From assembly GCF_030811835.1 (NCBI RefSeq), contig NZ_JAUSRO010000012.1, positions 152,556-216,555 of the forward strand: a DNA stretch of 64,000 nucleotides. The letters are read 5' to 3'. Shown here one piece after another: positions 1 through 7,693 of the stretch. Within the stretch, counting starts at the first letter, position 1; every line of letters begins with the position of its first letter. The notes below the pieces were generated by a model, which was not told the DNA's origin, ran no database searches, and worked only from the letters and a program-made list of their open reading frames with translations. Source of the DNA: Variovorax ginsengisoli (GTDB lineage Bacteria > Pseudomonadota > Gammaproteobacteria > Burkholderiales > Burkholderiaceae_C). Both the position numbers and the translations under genes were made by a program.

Positions 1-272
1 TCGGCATGCCGACCCTCGGCCCTTCGCTGGCTACCCAGTCGGGCCTGGTGTTCTTCGCCGGAACGCAAGACTTCTACCTGCGCGCCTTCGACAGCGCCAG
101 CGGCAAGGAGGTGTGGAAAGCCCGCCTGCCCGTGGGCAGCCAGGGCGGTCCGATGACCTACGTGTCGCCCGCCACCGGCCGGCAGTACGTGGTCATCACC
201 GCTGGCGGTGCGCGCCAGTCGCCCGATCGCGGCGACTATGTGATCGCCTACGCGCTGCCCGCGTCGAAATAG
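1..272 (+). CDS. gcd: Quinoprotein (PQQ) glucose dehydrogenase, C-terminal fragment
   Basis: The reading frame is open from the window edge (first whole codon at base 3) and ends at TAG 270-272, so only the last 89 residues are present. The segment has the end of a PQQ beta-propeller: 'GLVFFAGTQDFYLRAFD' followed by 'GKEVWKARLP', 'GGPMTYVSPATGRQYVVITA' and 'GDYVIAYALP', which is typical of membrane-bound glucose or other polyol dehydrogenases. That family oxidises glucose to gluconate in the periplasm and passes electrons to ubiquinone. The exact substrate cannot be read from the tail. It would fit functionally with the 2-ketogluconate operon at 28-35 kb, although the two are 28 kb apart. Confidence 0.75.
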   Translation, partial: GMPTLGPSLATQSGLVFFAGTQDFYLRAFDSASGKEVWKARLPVGSQGGPMTYVSPATGRQYVVITAGGARQSPDRGDYVIAYALPASK

Positions 273-310
273 GAGGCGCCCCAATCGTGTGCGTGCCCGC
301 CAGCTAATGC

Positions 311-326
311 TGGCACAGGGCTTGCA
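311..326 (+). promoter_or_regulatory. Sigma-54 (-24/-12) promoter of the nitrate assimilation operon
   Basis: The sequence TGGCACAGGGCTTGCA matches the sigma-54 consensus TGGCAC-R-N4-TTGC-W at every fixed position. The GG of the -24 element and the GC of the -12 element are separated by exactly 10 bases. Transcription would begin near 337, just before the leader hairpins. Sigma-54 promoters of nas genes are normally activated by NtrC under nitrogen limitation. I could not identify NtrC enhancer sites in the upstream gcd coding region. A small inverted repeat (299-314) overlaps the -24 element. Confidence 0.85.
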
Positions 327-341
327 TGCCTGAACGCACGG

Positions 342-388
342 ACTGCTGCGGCAAAGGCGTTGCAGCAGTTCTCAGGACAAAGGCGTCC
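342..388 (+). ncRNA. Tandem ANTAR-type antiterminator hairpins in the nas leader
   Basis: Two hairpins each carry the same six-base loop, AAAGGC. The first has an 11-bp stem (342-352 with 359-369, two G-U pairs) and its loop at 353-358. The second has the 4-bp stem GGAC/GTCC (375-378 with 385-388) and its loop at 379-384. Both loops have A at position 1 and G at position 4, the signature of dual-hairpin RNA targets of ANTAR-domain proteins such as NasR and NasT. The second hairpin shares bases 379-388 with the ascending arm of the terminator that follows, so the two structures exclude each other. Binding of an ANTAR protein should therefore allow read-through when nitrate or nitrite is sensed. 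No ANTAR protein is encoded in this window. Confidence 0.85.
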
Positions 389-438
389 GCATGGATGCAT
401 CGGCTTAGCTGGTGCATGCCCATGCGGACGCCTTTTTT
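379..438 (+). terminator. Leader (attenuator) terminator of the nas operon
   Basis: A perfect 16-bp stem forms between 379-394 and 420-435, with a 4-bp inner extension (397-400 with 416-419). Six T residues follow at 433-438, and the next bases are also T-rich. The structure lies between the sigma-54 promoter and the first start codon, 31 bases upstream of the latter, so it should stop transcription before the operon unless the overlapping ANTAR hairpin forms. Confidence 0.85.
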
Positions 439-469
439 GTTTTTGGTGCAGCCCACGAAGGGGATGGAC

Positions 470-1726
470 ATGCGTGTGAACAAACAGAAGCTCGTGCTCG
501 TCGGCAACGGCATGGCCGGCGTCCGCACGCTCGAGGAACTGCTGAAGATCGACGCCACGCTGTACGACATCACGGTCTTCGGTGCCGAGCCGCATCCCAA
601 CTACAACCGCATCATGCTGTCGCCCGTGCTGGCGGGCGAGCAGACCCTTGACGAGATCGTGCTCAACCCCTGGTCGTGGTACGAAGACAACCACATTACC
701 GTGCATGCAGGTCGCAAGGTGGTCGAGGTCGATCGCGTCAAGCGCATCGTGCGTGCGGTGGACGCGCAGGGCGACGTCGTCGAGGCGCCCTACGACCGCC
801 TGTTGCTGTGCACGGGCTCCTCGCCCTTCATGCTGCCGGTGCCGGGCAAGGACCTGGCGGGCGTGATCGCATACCGCGACATCGCCGACACGCTCACCAT
901 GATCGACACGGCCCGCACGCACCGGCATGCGGTGGTCATCGGTGGCGGCCTGCTCGGCCTGGAAGCGGCCAACGGCCTGATGCTGCGCGGCATGACGGTG
1001 ACCGTGGTGCACGTCAACGCCTGGCTGATGGACCGCCAGCTCGACCGCGTGGCCGGCGACCTGCTGCGCAAGTCGCTGGAAGAACGCGGCCTGAAGTTCC
1101 GCCTGGGCGCCCACACACAGGAACTGGTCGGCAACGAAGACGGCCGCGTCAAGGCCATCCGTTTCAAGGACGGCAGCGAGGAAATGGCCGACCTGGTGGT
1201 CATGGCCGTGGGCATCCGGCCCAACGTCGGGCTGGCCGAATCGATGCGCCTGCACTGCGACCGCGGCATCGTGGTCACCGACACCCTGCAGACCGTGACC
1301 GACGCGCGCATCTACGCAGTGGGCGAATGCGCGGCGCATCGCGGCATTGCCTACGGCCTGGTCGCACCGCTGTTCGAGCAGGCCAAGGTGGCCGCCAATC
1401 ACCTGGCAGAAATGGGCTATGGCCGCTACGTAGGCTCGCTCACCTCGACCAAGCTCAAGGTCACCGGCATCGACCTGTTCTCCGCGGGCGACTTCATGGG
1501 TGGCGAGGGCTGCGAGGAGATCGTCATGAACGATCCTTTCGGCGGCGTCTACAAGAAGCTGGTGATCAAGGACGACAAGCTCGTCGGCGCCTGCCTGTAC
1601 GGCGACACGGTCGACGGCAGCTGGTACTTCCGGCTGCTGCGCGAAGGCCTCAGCGTGGCGCAGATCCGCGACCAGCTGATGTTCGGCGAATCGATCCCGC
1701 ACGATGCCGGTCAACCGCATGCCTGA
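470..1726 (+). CDS. NirB-like FAD/NAD(P)H reductase subunit for nitrate assimilation
   Basis: A 418-residue flavoprotein resembling the N-terminal half of assimilatory nitrite reductase NirB. The FAD-binding motif is at the N terminus (VLVGNGMAGVRTLEELL), a NAD(P)H-binding Rossmann motif follows mid-protein (AVVIGGGLLGLEAANGLML), and the second FAD signature is near residue 280 (ARIYAVGECAAHRG). The siroheme/4Fe-4S half of NirB is absent, so it cannot reduce nitrite itself. By analogy with Bacillus NasB it probably feeds NAD(P)H electrons to NasA encoded next. The start at 470 was chosen because AAGGGG (458-463) sits six bases upstream; an in-frame ATG at 464 is the alternative. It is the first gene of the operon, and its end overlaps nasA. 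Confidence 0.85.
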   Translation: MRVNKQKLVLVGNGMAGVRTLEELLKIDATLYDITVFGAEPHPNYNRIMLSPVLAGEQTLDEIVLNPWSWYEDNHITVHAGRKVVEVDRVKRIVRAVDAQGDVVEAPYDRLLLCTGSSPFMLPVPGKDLAGVIAYRDIADTLTMIDTARTHRHAVVIGGGLLGLEAANGLMLRGMTVTVVHVNAWLMDRQLDRVAGDLLRKSLEERGLKFRLGAHTQELVGNEDGRVKAIRFKDGSEEMADLVVMAVGIRPNVGLAESMRLHCDRGIVVTDTLQTVTDARIYAVGECAAHRGIAYGLVAPLFEQAKVAANHLAEMGYGRYVGSLTSTKLKVTGIDLFSAGDFMGGEGCEEIVMNDPFGGVYKKLVIKDDKLVGACLYGDTVDGSWYFRLLREGLSVAQIRDQLMFGESIPHDAGQPHA

Positions 1727-4643
1727 GCCCACCGTGCGCCAACCCCTTCCCACGATGACCGATACCCGTTCCACCTGTCCCTACTGCGGCGTCGGCTGCG
1801 GCGTGATCATCGAGTCCGAGGGCGCCCAGATCACCGGCGTGCGCGGCGACCCTGAGCATCCGGCCAACTTCGGCCGCCTGTGCACCAAGGGCTCCACCCT
1901 GCACCTGACGGCCAGTGCCGCCGTGACGATGCAGACGCGGCTGCTGCAGCCCATGCAGCGCCTGCAACGCGGCAGCGCCGCAGCATCCGTGCCGTGGGCG
2001 CAGGCGCTCGACGTTGCAGCCGACAGGTTCGCGCGGATCATCGCCGACCACGGCCCCGATGCGGTCGGCTTCTACGTCTCGGGCCAGCTGCTCACCGAGG
2101 ACTACTACGTTTTCAACAAGCTGGCCAAGGGCCTCATCGGCACCAACAACCTGGACACCAACTCGCGCCTGTGCATGAGCAGCGCCGTGGCGGGCTACAA
2201 AAAGACCCTGGGCTCGGACGCCCCACCATCCTGCTACGACGACTTCAAGGACGCGCAGTGCCTTTTCATCGTCGGCAGCAACACGGCCTGGGCGCACCCG
2301 ATCCTGTTCCGCCGCATCGAGGACGCCCGGCGCGCCAACCCGGCGATGAAGATCGTCGTGATCGATCCGCGGCGCACCGACACCTGCGAAATCGCCGACC
2401 TGCACCTGGCCATCCAGCCCGGCACCGACGTCATGCTGTTCCACGGCATGCTGCACCTGATGCTGCGAGAAGGCTGGACACAGCCCGCCTACATTGCCCG
2501 CCACACCAGCGGCTTCGATGCGCTCGAGCGCACGGTACGCGACTGCACACCCGACCAGGTCGCGAAGGTCTGCGGCATCGAACCTTCGGCACTCATCGAA
2601 GCGACGCGGCTGTTCGCCAACTCGCCCAGCACGCTGAGCCTCTACTGCATGGGCATGAACCAGTCGTCGTCGGGCACGGCCAAGAACGCGGCGCTGATCA
2701 ACCTGCATCTGGCGACCGCGCAGATCGGCAAGCCCGGCGCCGGCCCCTTCTCGCTGACCGGTCAGCCCAACGCGATGGGCGGGCGTGAAGTCGGCGGCAT
2801 GGCCAACCTGCTGAGCGCGCACCGCGACCTTGCCAACGCAGGCCACCGTGCCGAAGTGGCCGCGCTCTGGGGCGTGGCCGACGTGCCCGCCGCACCGGGC
2901 AAGACCGCCATCGAGATGTTCCAGGCCGCAGCCGACGGCGAGATTCGCGCGCTGTGGATTTCCTGCACCAACCCCGCCCAGTCCATGCCGGACCAGGCCA
3001 CCGTGCGGCGCGCGCTGGAACGCTGCGAATTCGTGGTGGTGCAGGAAGCCTTTGCCACCACCGCCACCTGCGCCTATGCCGATCTGCTGCTGCCGGCCAC
3101 CACCTGGGGCGAGAAAGTGGGCACGGTGACCAACAGCGAGCGCCGCATCTCGCGGGTGCGCCCGGCCGTGCCCGCGCCGGGCGCCGCGCGGCACGACTGG
3201 TCGGCCGTCGCCGATTTCGCCACCCGGCTTGAAGCGCGGCTGCCCCGGCGCGCGCCGGGCACCCTCTTCCCCTATACGCTCGACGACCCGGCCGGCGCCC
3301 AAGCGATCTGGAACGAACACCGCGAAACCACGCGCGGACGCGACCTCGACATCACGGGCCTGAGCTGGGCCTTGCTCGACACCGCAGGACCGCAGCAATG
3401 GCCGTGTCCTGAAGACCAGGCTACAGGTCCCGCCACGGGTCCGGCCACCGGGCGCAGCCTTGGCAAGGCGCGCCTGTATGAGGATGGTGTGTTCGCCACG
3501 CCCGATGGCCGGGCCCGCTTCCACAACGCCGCCTATCAGCCCGTGGCCGAGGCGCGCGACGAGCGTTTTCCCTTTTCGCTGAACACCGGTCGGCTGCGCG
3601 ACCAATGGCACGGCATGAGTCGCACCGGCACGCTGGGCCGTCTGTTCGGCCATGTGCCCGAGCCGCTGGTGCAGATGAACGGCCAGGACATGGCGCGCCT
3701 GCAGTTGGGCGACGGCGACCTGGTGCAGGTGTCCTCGCGGCGGGGCGCGCTGGTGCTGCCCGTGCGCGCCAGCACCGAGGTTGGCCCGCACCAGTCCTTT
3801 ATTGCCATGCACTGGGGCGAGGAATACCTCAGCGGCCAATCGAGCAGCGGCGAGCGCATCGCCGGCGTCAATGCGCTGACCCTGCCGGTCTTTTGCCCCG
3901 ATTCCAAGCAGCCCGAACTCAAGCATGCAGCCGTCCGCATCCTGAAGGCCGAACTGCCCTGGTCGCTGCTGGCCGCCGCCTGGCTGCCTGCCGACCGGCT
4001 CCAGGCCACGCGCGAAGCGCTGCGTGCGCTGATGGCCAGGTTTGCGTTTGCGAGTTGCGTGCCTTTCGGCGCAGGCGGTGCGCTGCAGGGCGGTGCGGCC
4101 GAGCGCAGCGGCGTGCTGTTTCGCGCAGCCGCCTACGAAGCACCGCCTGCCGCACTTCTGATGGAAATCGAGGCGCTGCTCGGGCTCGCGAGTGATGAAA
4201 CGCTGCGCTATGCGGATGTGCGCCGCGGCCAGCGGCGCGCCATGCGGCTGGTACGCAACGCCTCCAACGCCCAGGAAGCACAGCTCGAAGGCTTCCTGCT
4301 GGCGGGTGACACCCGCGCCGAGGCATGGATCAAGACACTGCTGCTCGACCAATTGCCCGCCCAGTCCTTTGGCCGTCAGTTGCTGCGCCCCGGTGCAACC
4401 GCGCCGGCCGGCGTGGCCGCGCGCGGCAAGGTCGTGTGCAGCTGCTTCGGCGTGACCGAAACGGCCATCGCGACGACCCTGCGCAGTGGCACAGGCAGCG
4501 AGAGCGAACGCCTGGCCAGCCTGCAGGCCGGCCTGCGATGCGGCACCAACTGCGGCTCCTGCGTGCCCGAGCTCAAACGCATGGTGCGCATGACCGCTTC
4601 GGAGATCGCATCCACGCCCGTCCCGGTGGCGGCAACGGCATAA
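1719..4643 (+). CDS. nasA: Assimilatory nitrate reductase catalytic subunit
   Basis: This molybdopterin oxidoreductase reduces nitrate to nitrite in the cytoplasm. Near the N terminus the motif CPYCGVGC plus a later Cys (RLCTKGSTL) bind a 4Fe-4S cluster. The body has the bis-MGD enzyme signatures, including 'NTNSRLCMSSAVAGYKK', 'TNPAQSMPD' and the MGD-contacting 'NTGRLRDQWHGMSRTG'. The C terminus carries a BFD-like 2Fe-2S domain with Cys residues in VCSCFGVTE and GTNCGSC. The start is uncertain: ATG 1719 overlaps the upstream stop by eight bases and would be translationally coupled. ATG 1704 and ATG 1755 (which puts the Cys motif very close to the N terminus) are possible. The length of about 970 residues is normal for NasA with a BFD tail. 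Confidence 0.93.
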   Translation: MPEPTVRQPLPTMTDTRSTCPYCGVGCGVIIESEGAQITGVRGDPEHPANFGRLCTKGSTLHLTASAAVTMQTRLLQPMQRLQRGSAAASVPWAQALDVAADRFARIIADHGPDAVGFYVSGQLLTEDYYVFNKLAKGLIGTNNLDTNSRLCMSSAVAGYKKTLGSDAPPSCYDDFKDAQCLFIVGSNTAWAHPILFRRIEDARRANPAMKIVVIDPRRTDTCEIADLHLAIQPGTDVMLFHGMLHLMLREGWTQPAYIARHTSGFDALERTVRDCTPDQVAKVCGIEPSALIEATRLFANSPSTLSLYCMGMNQSSSGTAKNAALINLHLATAQIGKPGAGPFSLTGQPNAMGGREVGGMANLLSAHRDLANAGHRAEVAALWGVADVPAAPGKTAIEMFQAAADGEIRALWISCTNPAQSMPDQATVRRALERCEFVVVQEAFATTATCAYADLLLPATTWGEKVGTVTNSERRISRVRPAVPAPGAARHDWSAVADFATRLEARLPRRAPGTLFPYTLDDPAGAQAIWNEHRETTRGRDLDITGLSWALLDTAGPQQWPCPEDQATGPATGPATGRSLGKARLYEDGVFATPDGRARFHNAAYQPVAEARDERFPFSLNTGRLRDQWHGMSRTGTLGRLFGHVPEPLVQMNGQDMARLQLGDGDLVQVSSRRGALVLPVRASTEVGPHQSFIAMHWGEEYLSGQSSSGERIAGVNALTLPVFCPDSKQPELKHAAVRILKAELPWSLLAAAWLPADRLQATREALRALMARFAFASCVPFGAGGALQGGAAERSGVLFRAAAYEAPPAALLMEIEALLGLASDETLRYADVRRGQRRAMRLVRNASNAQEAQLEGFLLAGDTRAEAWIKTLLLDQLPAQSFGRQLLRPGATAPAGVAARGKVVCSCFGVTETAIATTLRSGTGSESERLASLQAGLRCGTNCGSCVPELKRMVRMTASEIASTPVPVAATA

Positions 4644-4690
4644 GCCGTTCCGGATTTCGGCATAAGGCTTGCAGGACAATCGGCATACCC

Positions 4691-5605
4691 ATGGGAATCA
4701 GTCACTACATCAAGGAAATCGGCCGCGGTGCGCGAGGCGCCCGTCCGCTCACGCGCGAACAGGCGACCGACCTGTTCGGCCAGGTGCTCGACGGCAGCGT
4801 CACCGACCTGGAAGTCGGCGCTTTCTGCCTAGCCATGCGCATCAAGGGCGAGACGCCCGAAGAGATGGCGGGTTTTCTCGACGCCACCCACGCCCGGCTG
4901 GTGCGTTTTCCCTCTACAGGCCAGCCGCTGATCGTGCTGCCCAGCTACAACGGCGCACGCAAGCTGCCGGTGCTCACCCCGCTGCTCGCCTTGTTGCTGG
5001 CACGTGAAGGCCTGCCGGTGCTGATGCACGGCGCGGCCACCGAATCGAGCCGGGTGCTCGCCTCCAGCGTGCTGGCCGCCATGGACGTGCCGGCACTCGA
5101 CACCGTGCGGCCCATCGCCGCAGGTGAAGTCGCCTTCGCCCCCACCGAACTGCTCAACGCCGGCCTCAAGCGCCTGCTCGATGTGCGCCGCGTCGTCGGC
5201 CTGCGCAACCCCGCGCACAGCGTCGTCAAGCTGATGCAGCCGGCGCTCGGGCCCTGCGTGATCGTGGCGAGCTACACGCATCCCGAATACGCCCAGTCGA
5301 TGGCGCAGACCTTCGAGCTGACGCGCACCACCGCCCTGCTCTCGCGCGGCATGGAGGGCGAGGTCGTCAGCGACCCGCGCCGCACCGCGCAGGTCGACGG
5401 CTTCGTGCGTGGCGAACGCCTCTCGCTGCAGGTGCAGCAACCCGGCACCCTGGCCGAAGTGCCCGGACTTCCCCAAGCCATCGATCTGGCCACCACGGTC
5501 GACTACACGCGCCGCGTGCTCGCGGGCGAGGCGCCGCTGCCCGACGCCATCGCGCGGCAGGTCGAACAGATCCGAAAAATCGCAGCAATCGCAGGTCCAG
5601 CATGA
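4691..5605 (+). CDS. ybiB: YbiB family protein (TrpD2-like, glycosyltransferase family 3 fold)
   Basis: A 304-residue protein related to anthranilate phosphoribosyltransferase but lacking evidence for that activity. The N-terminal helical domain (ISHYIKEIGRG.., LTREQATDLFGQVLDG) and the segment VLMHGAATESSRVLAS are typical of YbiB. Members studied elsewhere (E. coli YbiB/TrpD2) bind nucleic acid and belong to the LexA regulon. Here it sits 47 bases after nasA, and its stop overlaps the cobA start in ATGA, so it is co-transcribed with nitrate assimilation genes; its role there is unclear. ATG 4691 begins the conserved N terminus MGISHYIKEIGRG. Confidence 0.85.
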   Translation: MGISHYIKEIGRGARGARPLTREQATDLFGQVLDGSVTDLEVGAFCLAMRIKGETPEEMAGFLDATHARLVRFPSTGQPLIVLPSYNGARKLPVLTPLLALLLAREGLPVLMHGAATESSRVLASSVLAAMDVPALDTVRPIAAGEVAFAPTELLNAGLKRLLDVRRVVGLRNPAHSVVKLMQPALGPCVIVASYTHPEYAQSMAQTFELTRTTALLSRGMEGEVVSDPRRTAQVDGFVRGERLSLQVQQPGTLAEVPGLPQAIDLATTVDYTRRVLAGEAPLPDAIARQVEQIRKIAAIAGPA

Positions 5606-6399
5606 ACGAACTCCACCCCTCCTTTCTGCGCGGCAGCTGCACGCTCGTCGGCGCCGGCCCGGGCGACCCCGAGCTGCTGACGCTCAAGGCCGTCAAGGCC
5701 ATCCAGGCAGCCACGGTGCTGTTCGTCGACGACCTGGTCAATGAAGCGGTGCTCGGCTATGCGCGACCGCAGGCGCGCATCGTCTACGTCGGCAAGCGCG
5801 GCGGCTGCAAGAGCACGCCGCAGGCCTTCATCGAGAAGCTGATGATCACGGCGGTCGGCGAAGGCGAGACGGTGGTGCGCCTCAAGGGCGGCGACCCGTT
5901 CATCTTCGGCCGCGGCGGCGAAGAGGTCGAGCACCTGCGCGAAGCCGGCATCGAGGTCCGTGTGGTCAACGGCATCACCGCCGGGCTGGCGGCCGTGACT
6001 TCGCTGGGCGTGCCCCTGACACACCGCGACCATGCCCAGGGCGTGATGTTCGTGACCGGCCACGCCAAGACGGGTACGGGCGCCGCCGAAGACCCGACCG
6101 ACTGGCGCGCGCTCGCGGCCACCGCGCACAACGCCCGGCTCACGCTCGTGATCTACATGGGCGTGGCTGGCGCTGCCCACATCCAGCGCGAACTGCTGCA
6201 CGGCATGGCCGAGCAGACGCCGGTGGCTGTGATCCAGCACGCCAGCCTGCCGCAACAGCGCCATATCCTGACGACGCTGGGCCGCCTGGCCAACGATCTG
6301 GCAGACAACGGCCTGGGCAGCCCTTCGGTGATCGTGGTCGGCGATGTGCTGCGCGGCATGGCTGCCGCCGTCGGTCAGTCCACACGCTTCGGCACCTGA
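5602..6399 (+). CDS. cobA: Uroporphyrinogen-III C-methyltransferase
   Basis: SAM-dependent enzyme making precorrin-2, the first step to siroheme, the prosthetic group of assimilatory nitrite reductase (and sulfite reductase). Signature motifs are visible: VGAGPGDPELLTLKAVKAI near residue 16, VGKRGG near 60, and VRLKGGDPFIFGRGGEE near 93. At 265 residues it is a single-domain CobA-type enzyme and lacks the CysG dehydrogenase/ferrochelatase half. The four-base ATGA overlap with ybiB makes it the probable last gene of the nas operon. Nitrite reductase itself (NirB siroheme part, NirD) is not in this window. Confidence 0.93.
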   Translation: MNELHPSFLRGSCTLVGAGPGDPELLTLKAVKAIQAATVLFVDDLVNEAVLGYARPQARIVYVGKRGGCKSTPQAFIEKLMITAVGEGETVVRLKGGDPFIFGRGGEEVEHLREAGIEVRVVNGITAGLAAVTSLGVPLTHRDHAQGVMFVTGHAKTGTGAAEDPTDWRALAATAHNARLTLVIYMGVAGAAHIQRELLHGMAEQTPVAVIQHASLPQQRHILTTLGRLANDLADNGLGSPSVIVVGDVLRGMAAAVGQSTRFGT

Positions 6400-6558
6400 A
6401 GGCGGCCCAACGCGATTGCGCTCAACCCCAGGGCACGCTGCGGTACGGGCTGCGGGCGTCGCTCAGCAGCAAGCGAGGGTGCGGCCAGGCGCTCTCGCCG
6501 GCTTGTTGCTGCGGCCTAGAATCCCGGCGGACTCTATGAATAGAAAGCGGGGAGACGC

Positions 6559-7689
6559 ATGCTGGAACTGGACAAACTCAACGAATTCACCGCCAGCCAT
6601 GGCGAGTTGCAGCGCGGCAAGGGTCTGGTCACCGGCACCATCGCGCTGAGCCTGGGCATCCTGTGCTTCCTCGGTGTGCTGGCCTTCCACTTCCCGCAGT
6701 ACCTGACCACGCCCGAATTGCGTCGCAGCTACAACGTGGACATCATGCGCACCATCCTGCTGGTGGCGATGGTCGTGGCGGGCGGGCTGGCCCTGGTCAA
6801 CATCGTGTTCAACCGCTCGCGCTGGCTGTCGTCGGCAGCGTTCCTGTTCGTGGTGGCGGCAGCGCTGCTCGGCGGCCACAAGGTGCCGGTCCACGACTTC
6901 GCGGACAACACACCCTACATCGGACTGGACTGGTTCATCCTCGACCTGCTGGGCTCGGCACTGATCTTCATCTTCATCGAGAAACTGTTCGCGCACCGCA
7001 AGGACCAGCCAATTTTCCGGGCCGAGTGGCAGACCGACTTCCACCACTTCGTGGTCAATCACATGATCGTCGGCTTCGTGCTGCTCGCGACCAACCTGAT
7101 GGTGCACAAGTTCTTCGGCTGGGCCGCCAACGACGGCATCCGTGGCTGGATCGCTGGCCTGCCATTCTGGGCCGGTGTGCTGCTGATCATTCTGGTCGCC
7201 GACCTGGTGCAGTACTGGACGCACCGCGCCTACCACGAGGTGCCGGTGCTCTGGCGCCTGCATGCCGTGCACCACAGCGTCAAGAGCATGGACTGGATGG
7301 CCGGCTCGCGCCAGCACATCCTGGAACTGCTGATCACGCGCACGCTGGTGCTCGCACCGATCTACGTGCTGGGTTTCAGCAAGGAAGTGATCGACGCGTA
7401 CATCGTGGTGGTCGGCTTCCAGGCGGTGTTCAACCACTGCAACGTCAACGTGCGGCTTGGTCCGCTGCGCTACCTCATCGTGACACCGAACTTCCACCAC
7501 TGGCACCATGCGCAGGACCAGGAAGCGCTCGACCGCAACTACGCGGCACACTACGCCTTCCTCGACTACCTCTTCGGCACCGCCGTCAAGAGCACCAAAC
7601 TCTGGCCGGAACAATACGGCGTGCTGGGCGATTACGTGCCGAACGGCTTCTTCAAGCAGTTGAAGTTTCCGTTCGTGTGGAAGGGTTGA
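6559..7689 (+). CDS. Sterol desaturase/fatty acid hydroxylase family membrane protein
   Basis: A 376-residue integral membrane protein with several hydrophobic segments in the first 230 residues. It carries the His clusters of the fatty acid hydroxylase superfamily: HRAYHEVPVLWRLHAVHHS near residue 222 and NFHHWHHAQ near 313, with another His in the hydrophobic core. These residues bind a di-iron centre that hydroxylates or desaturates lipids. The substrate is unknown; bacterial homologues act on sterol-like, carotenoid or fatty-acyl groups. ATG 6559 is preceded by the good ribosome site GGGGAGA. The 159 bases upstream contain a possible -10 element TAGAAT (6517-6522) but nothing else I recognise. 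A flavoprotein gene follows after four bases. Confidence 0.85.
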   Translation: MLELDKLNEFTASHGELQRGKGLVTGTIALSLGILCFLGVLAFHFPQYLTTPELRRSYNVDIMRTILLVAMVVAGGLALVNIVFNRSRWLSSAAFLFVVAAALLGGHKVPVHDFADNTPYIGLDWFILDLLGSALIFIFIEKLFAHRKDQPIFRAEWQTDFHHFVVNHMIVGFVLLATNLMVHKFFGWAANDGIRGWIAGLPFWAGVLLIILVADLVQYWTHRAYHEVPVLWRLHAVHHSVKSMDWMAGSRQHILELLITRTLVLAPIYVLGFSKEVIDAYIVVVGFQAVFNHCNVNVRLGPLRYLIVTPNFHHWHHAQDQEALDRNYAAHYAFLDYLFGTAVKSTKLWPEQYGVLGDYVPNGFFKQLKFPFVWKG

Positions 7690-7693
7690 GCGC

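Noticed and set aside
299..314. Inverted repeat GCCAGC-TAAT-GCTGGC before the nas leader
   Set aside because: It is short, has no T run and overlaps the -24 box of the sigma-54 promoter; it might be the gcd 3' hairpin or chance, so it is not listed as a terminator.
248..4679. Long open frames on the minus strand opposite the nitrate reductase genes (508 and 1009 codons)
   Set aside because: They mirror the real genes in a GC-rich sequence, have His/Arg/Ala-rich compositions without recognisable domains, and lack plausible ribosome sites. The plus-strand genes carry complete motifs.
4691..5605. Anthranilate phosphoribosyltransferase (trpD) in the nitrate operon
   Set aside because: The fold is shared, but the sequence matches the YbiB/TrpD2 subgroup, and no tryptophan genes are near.
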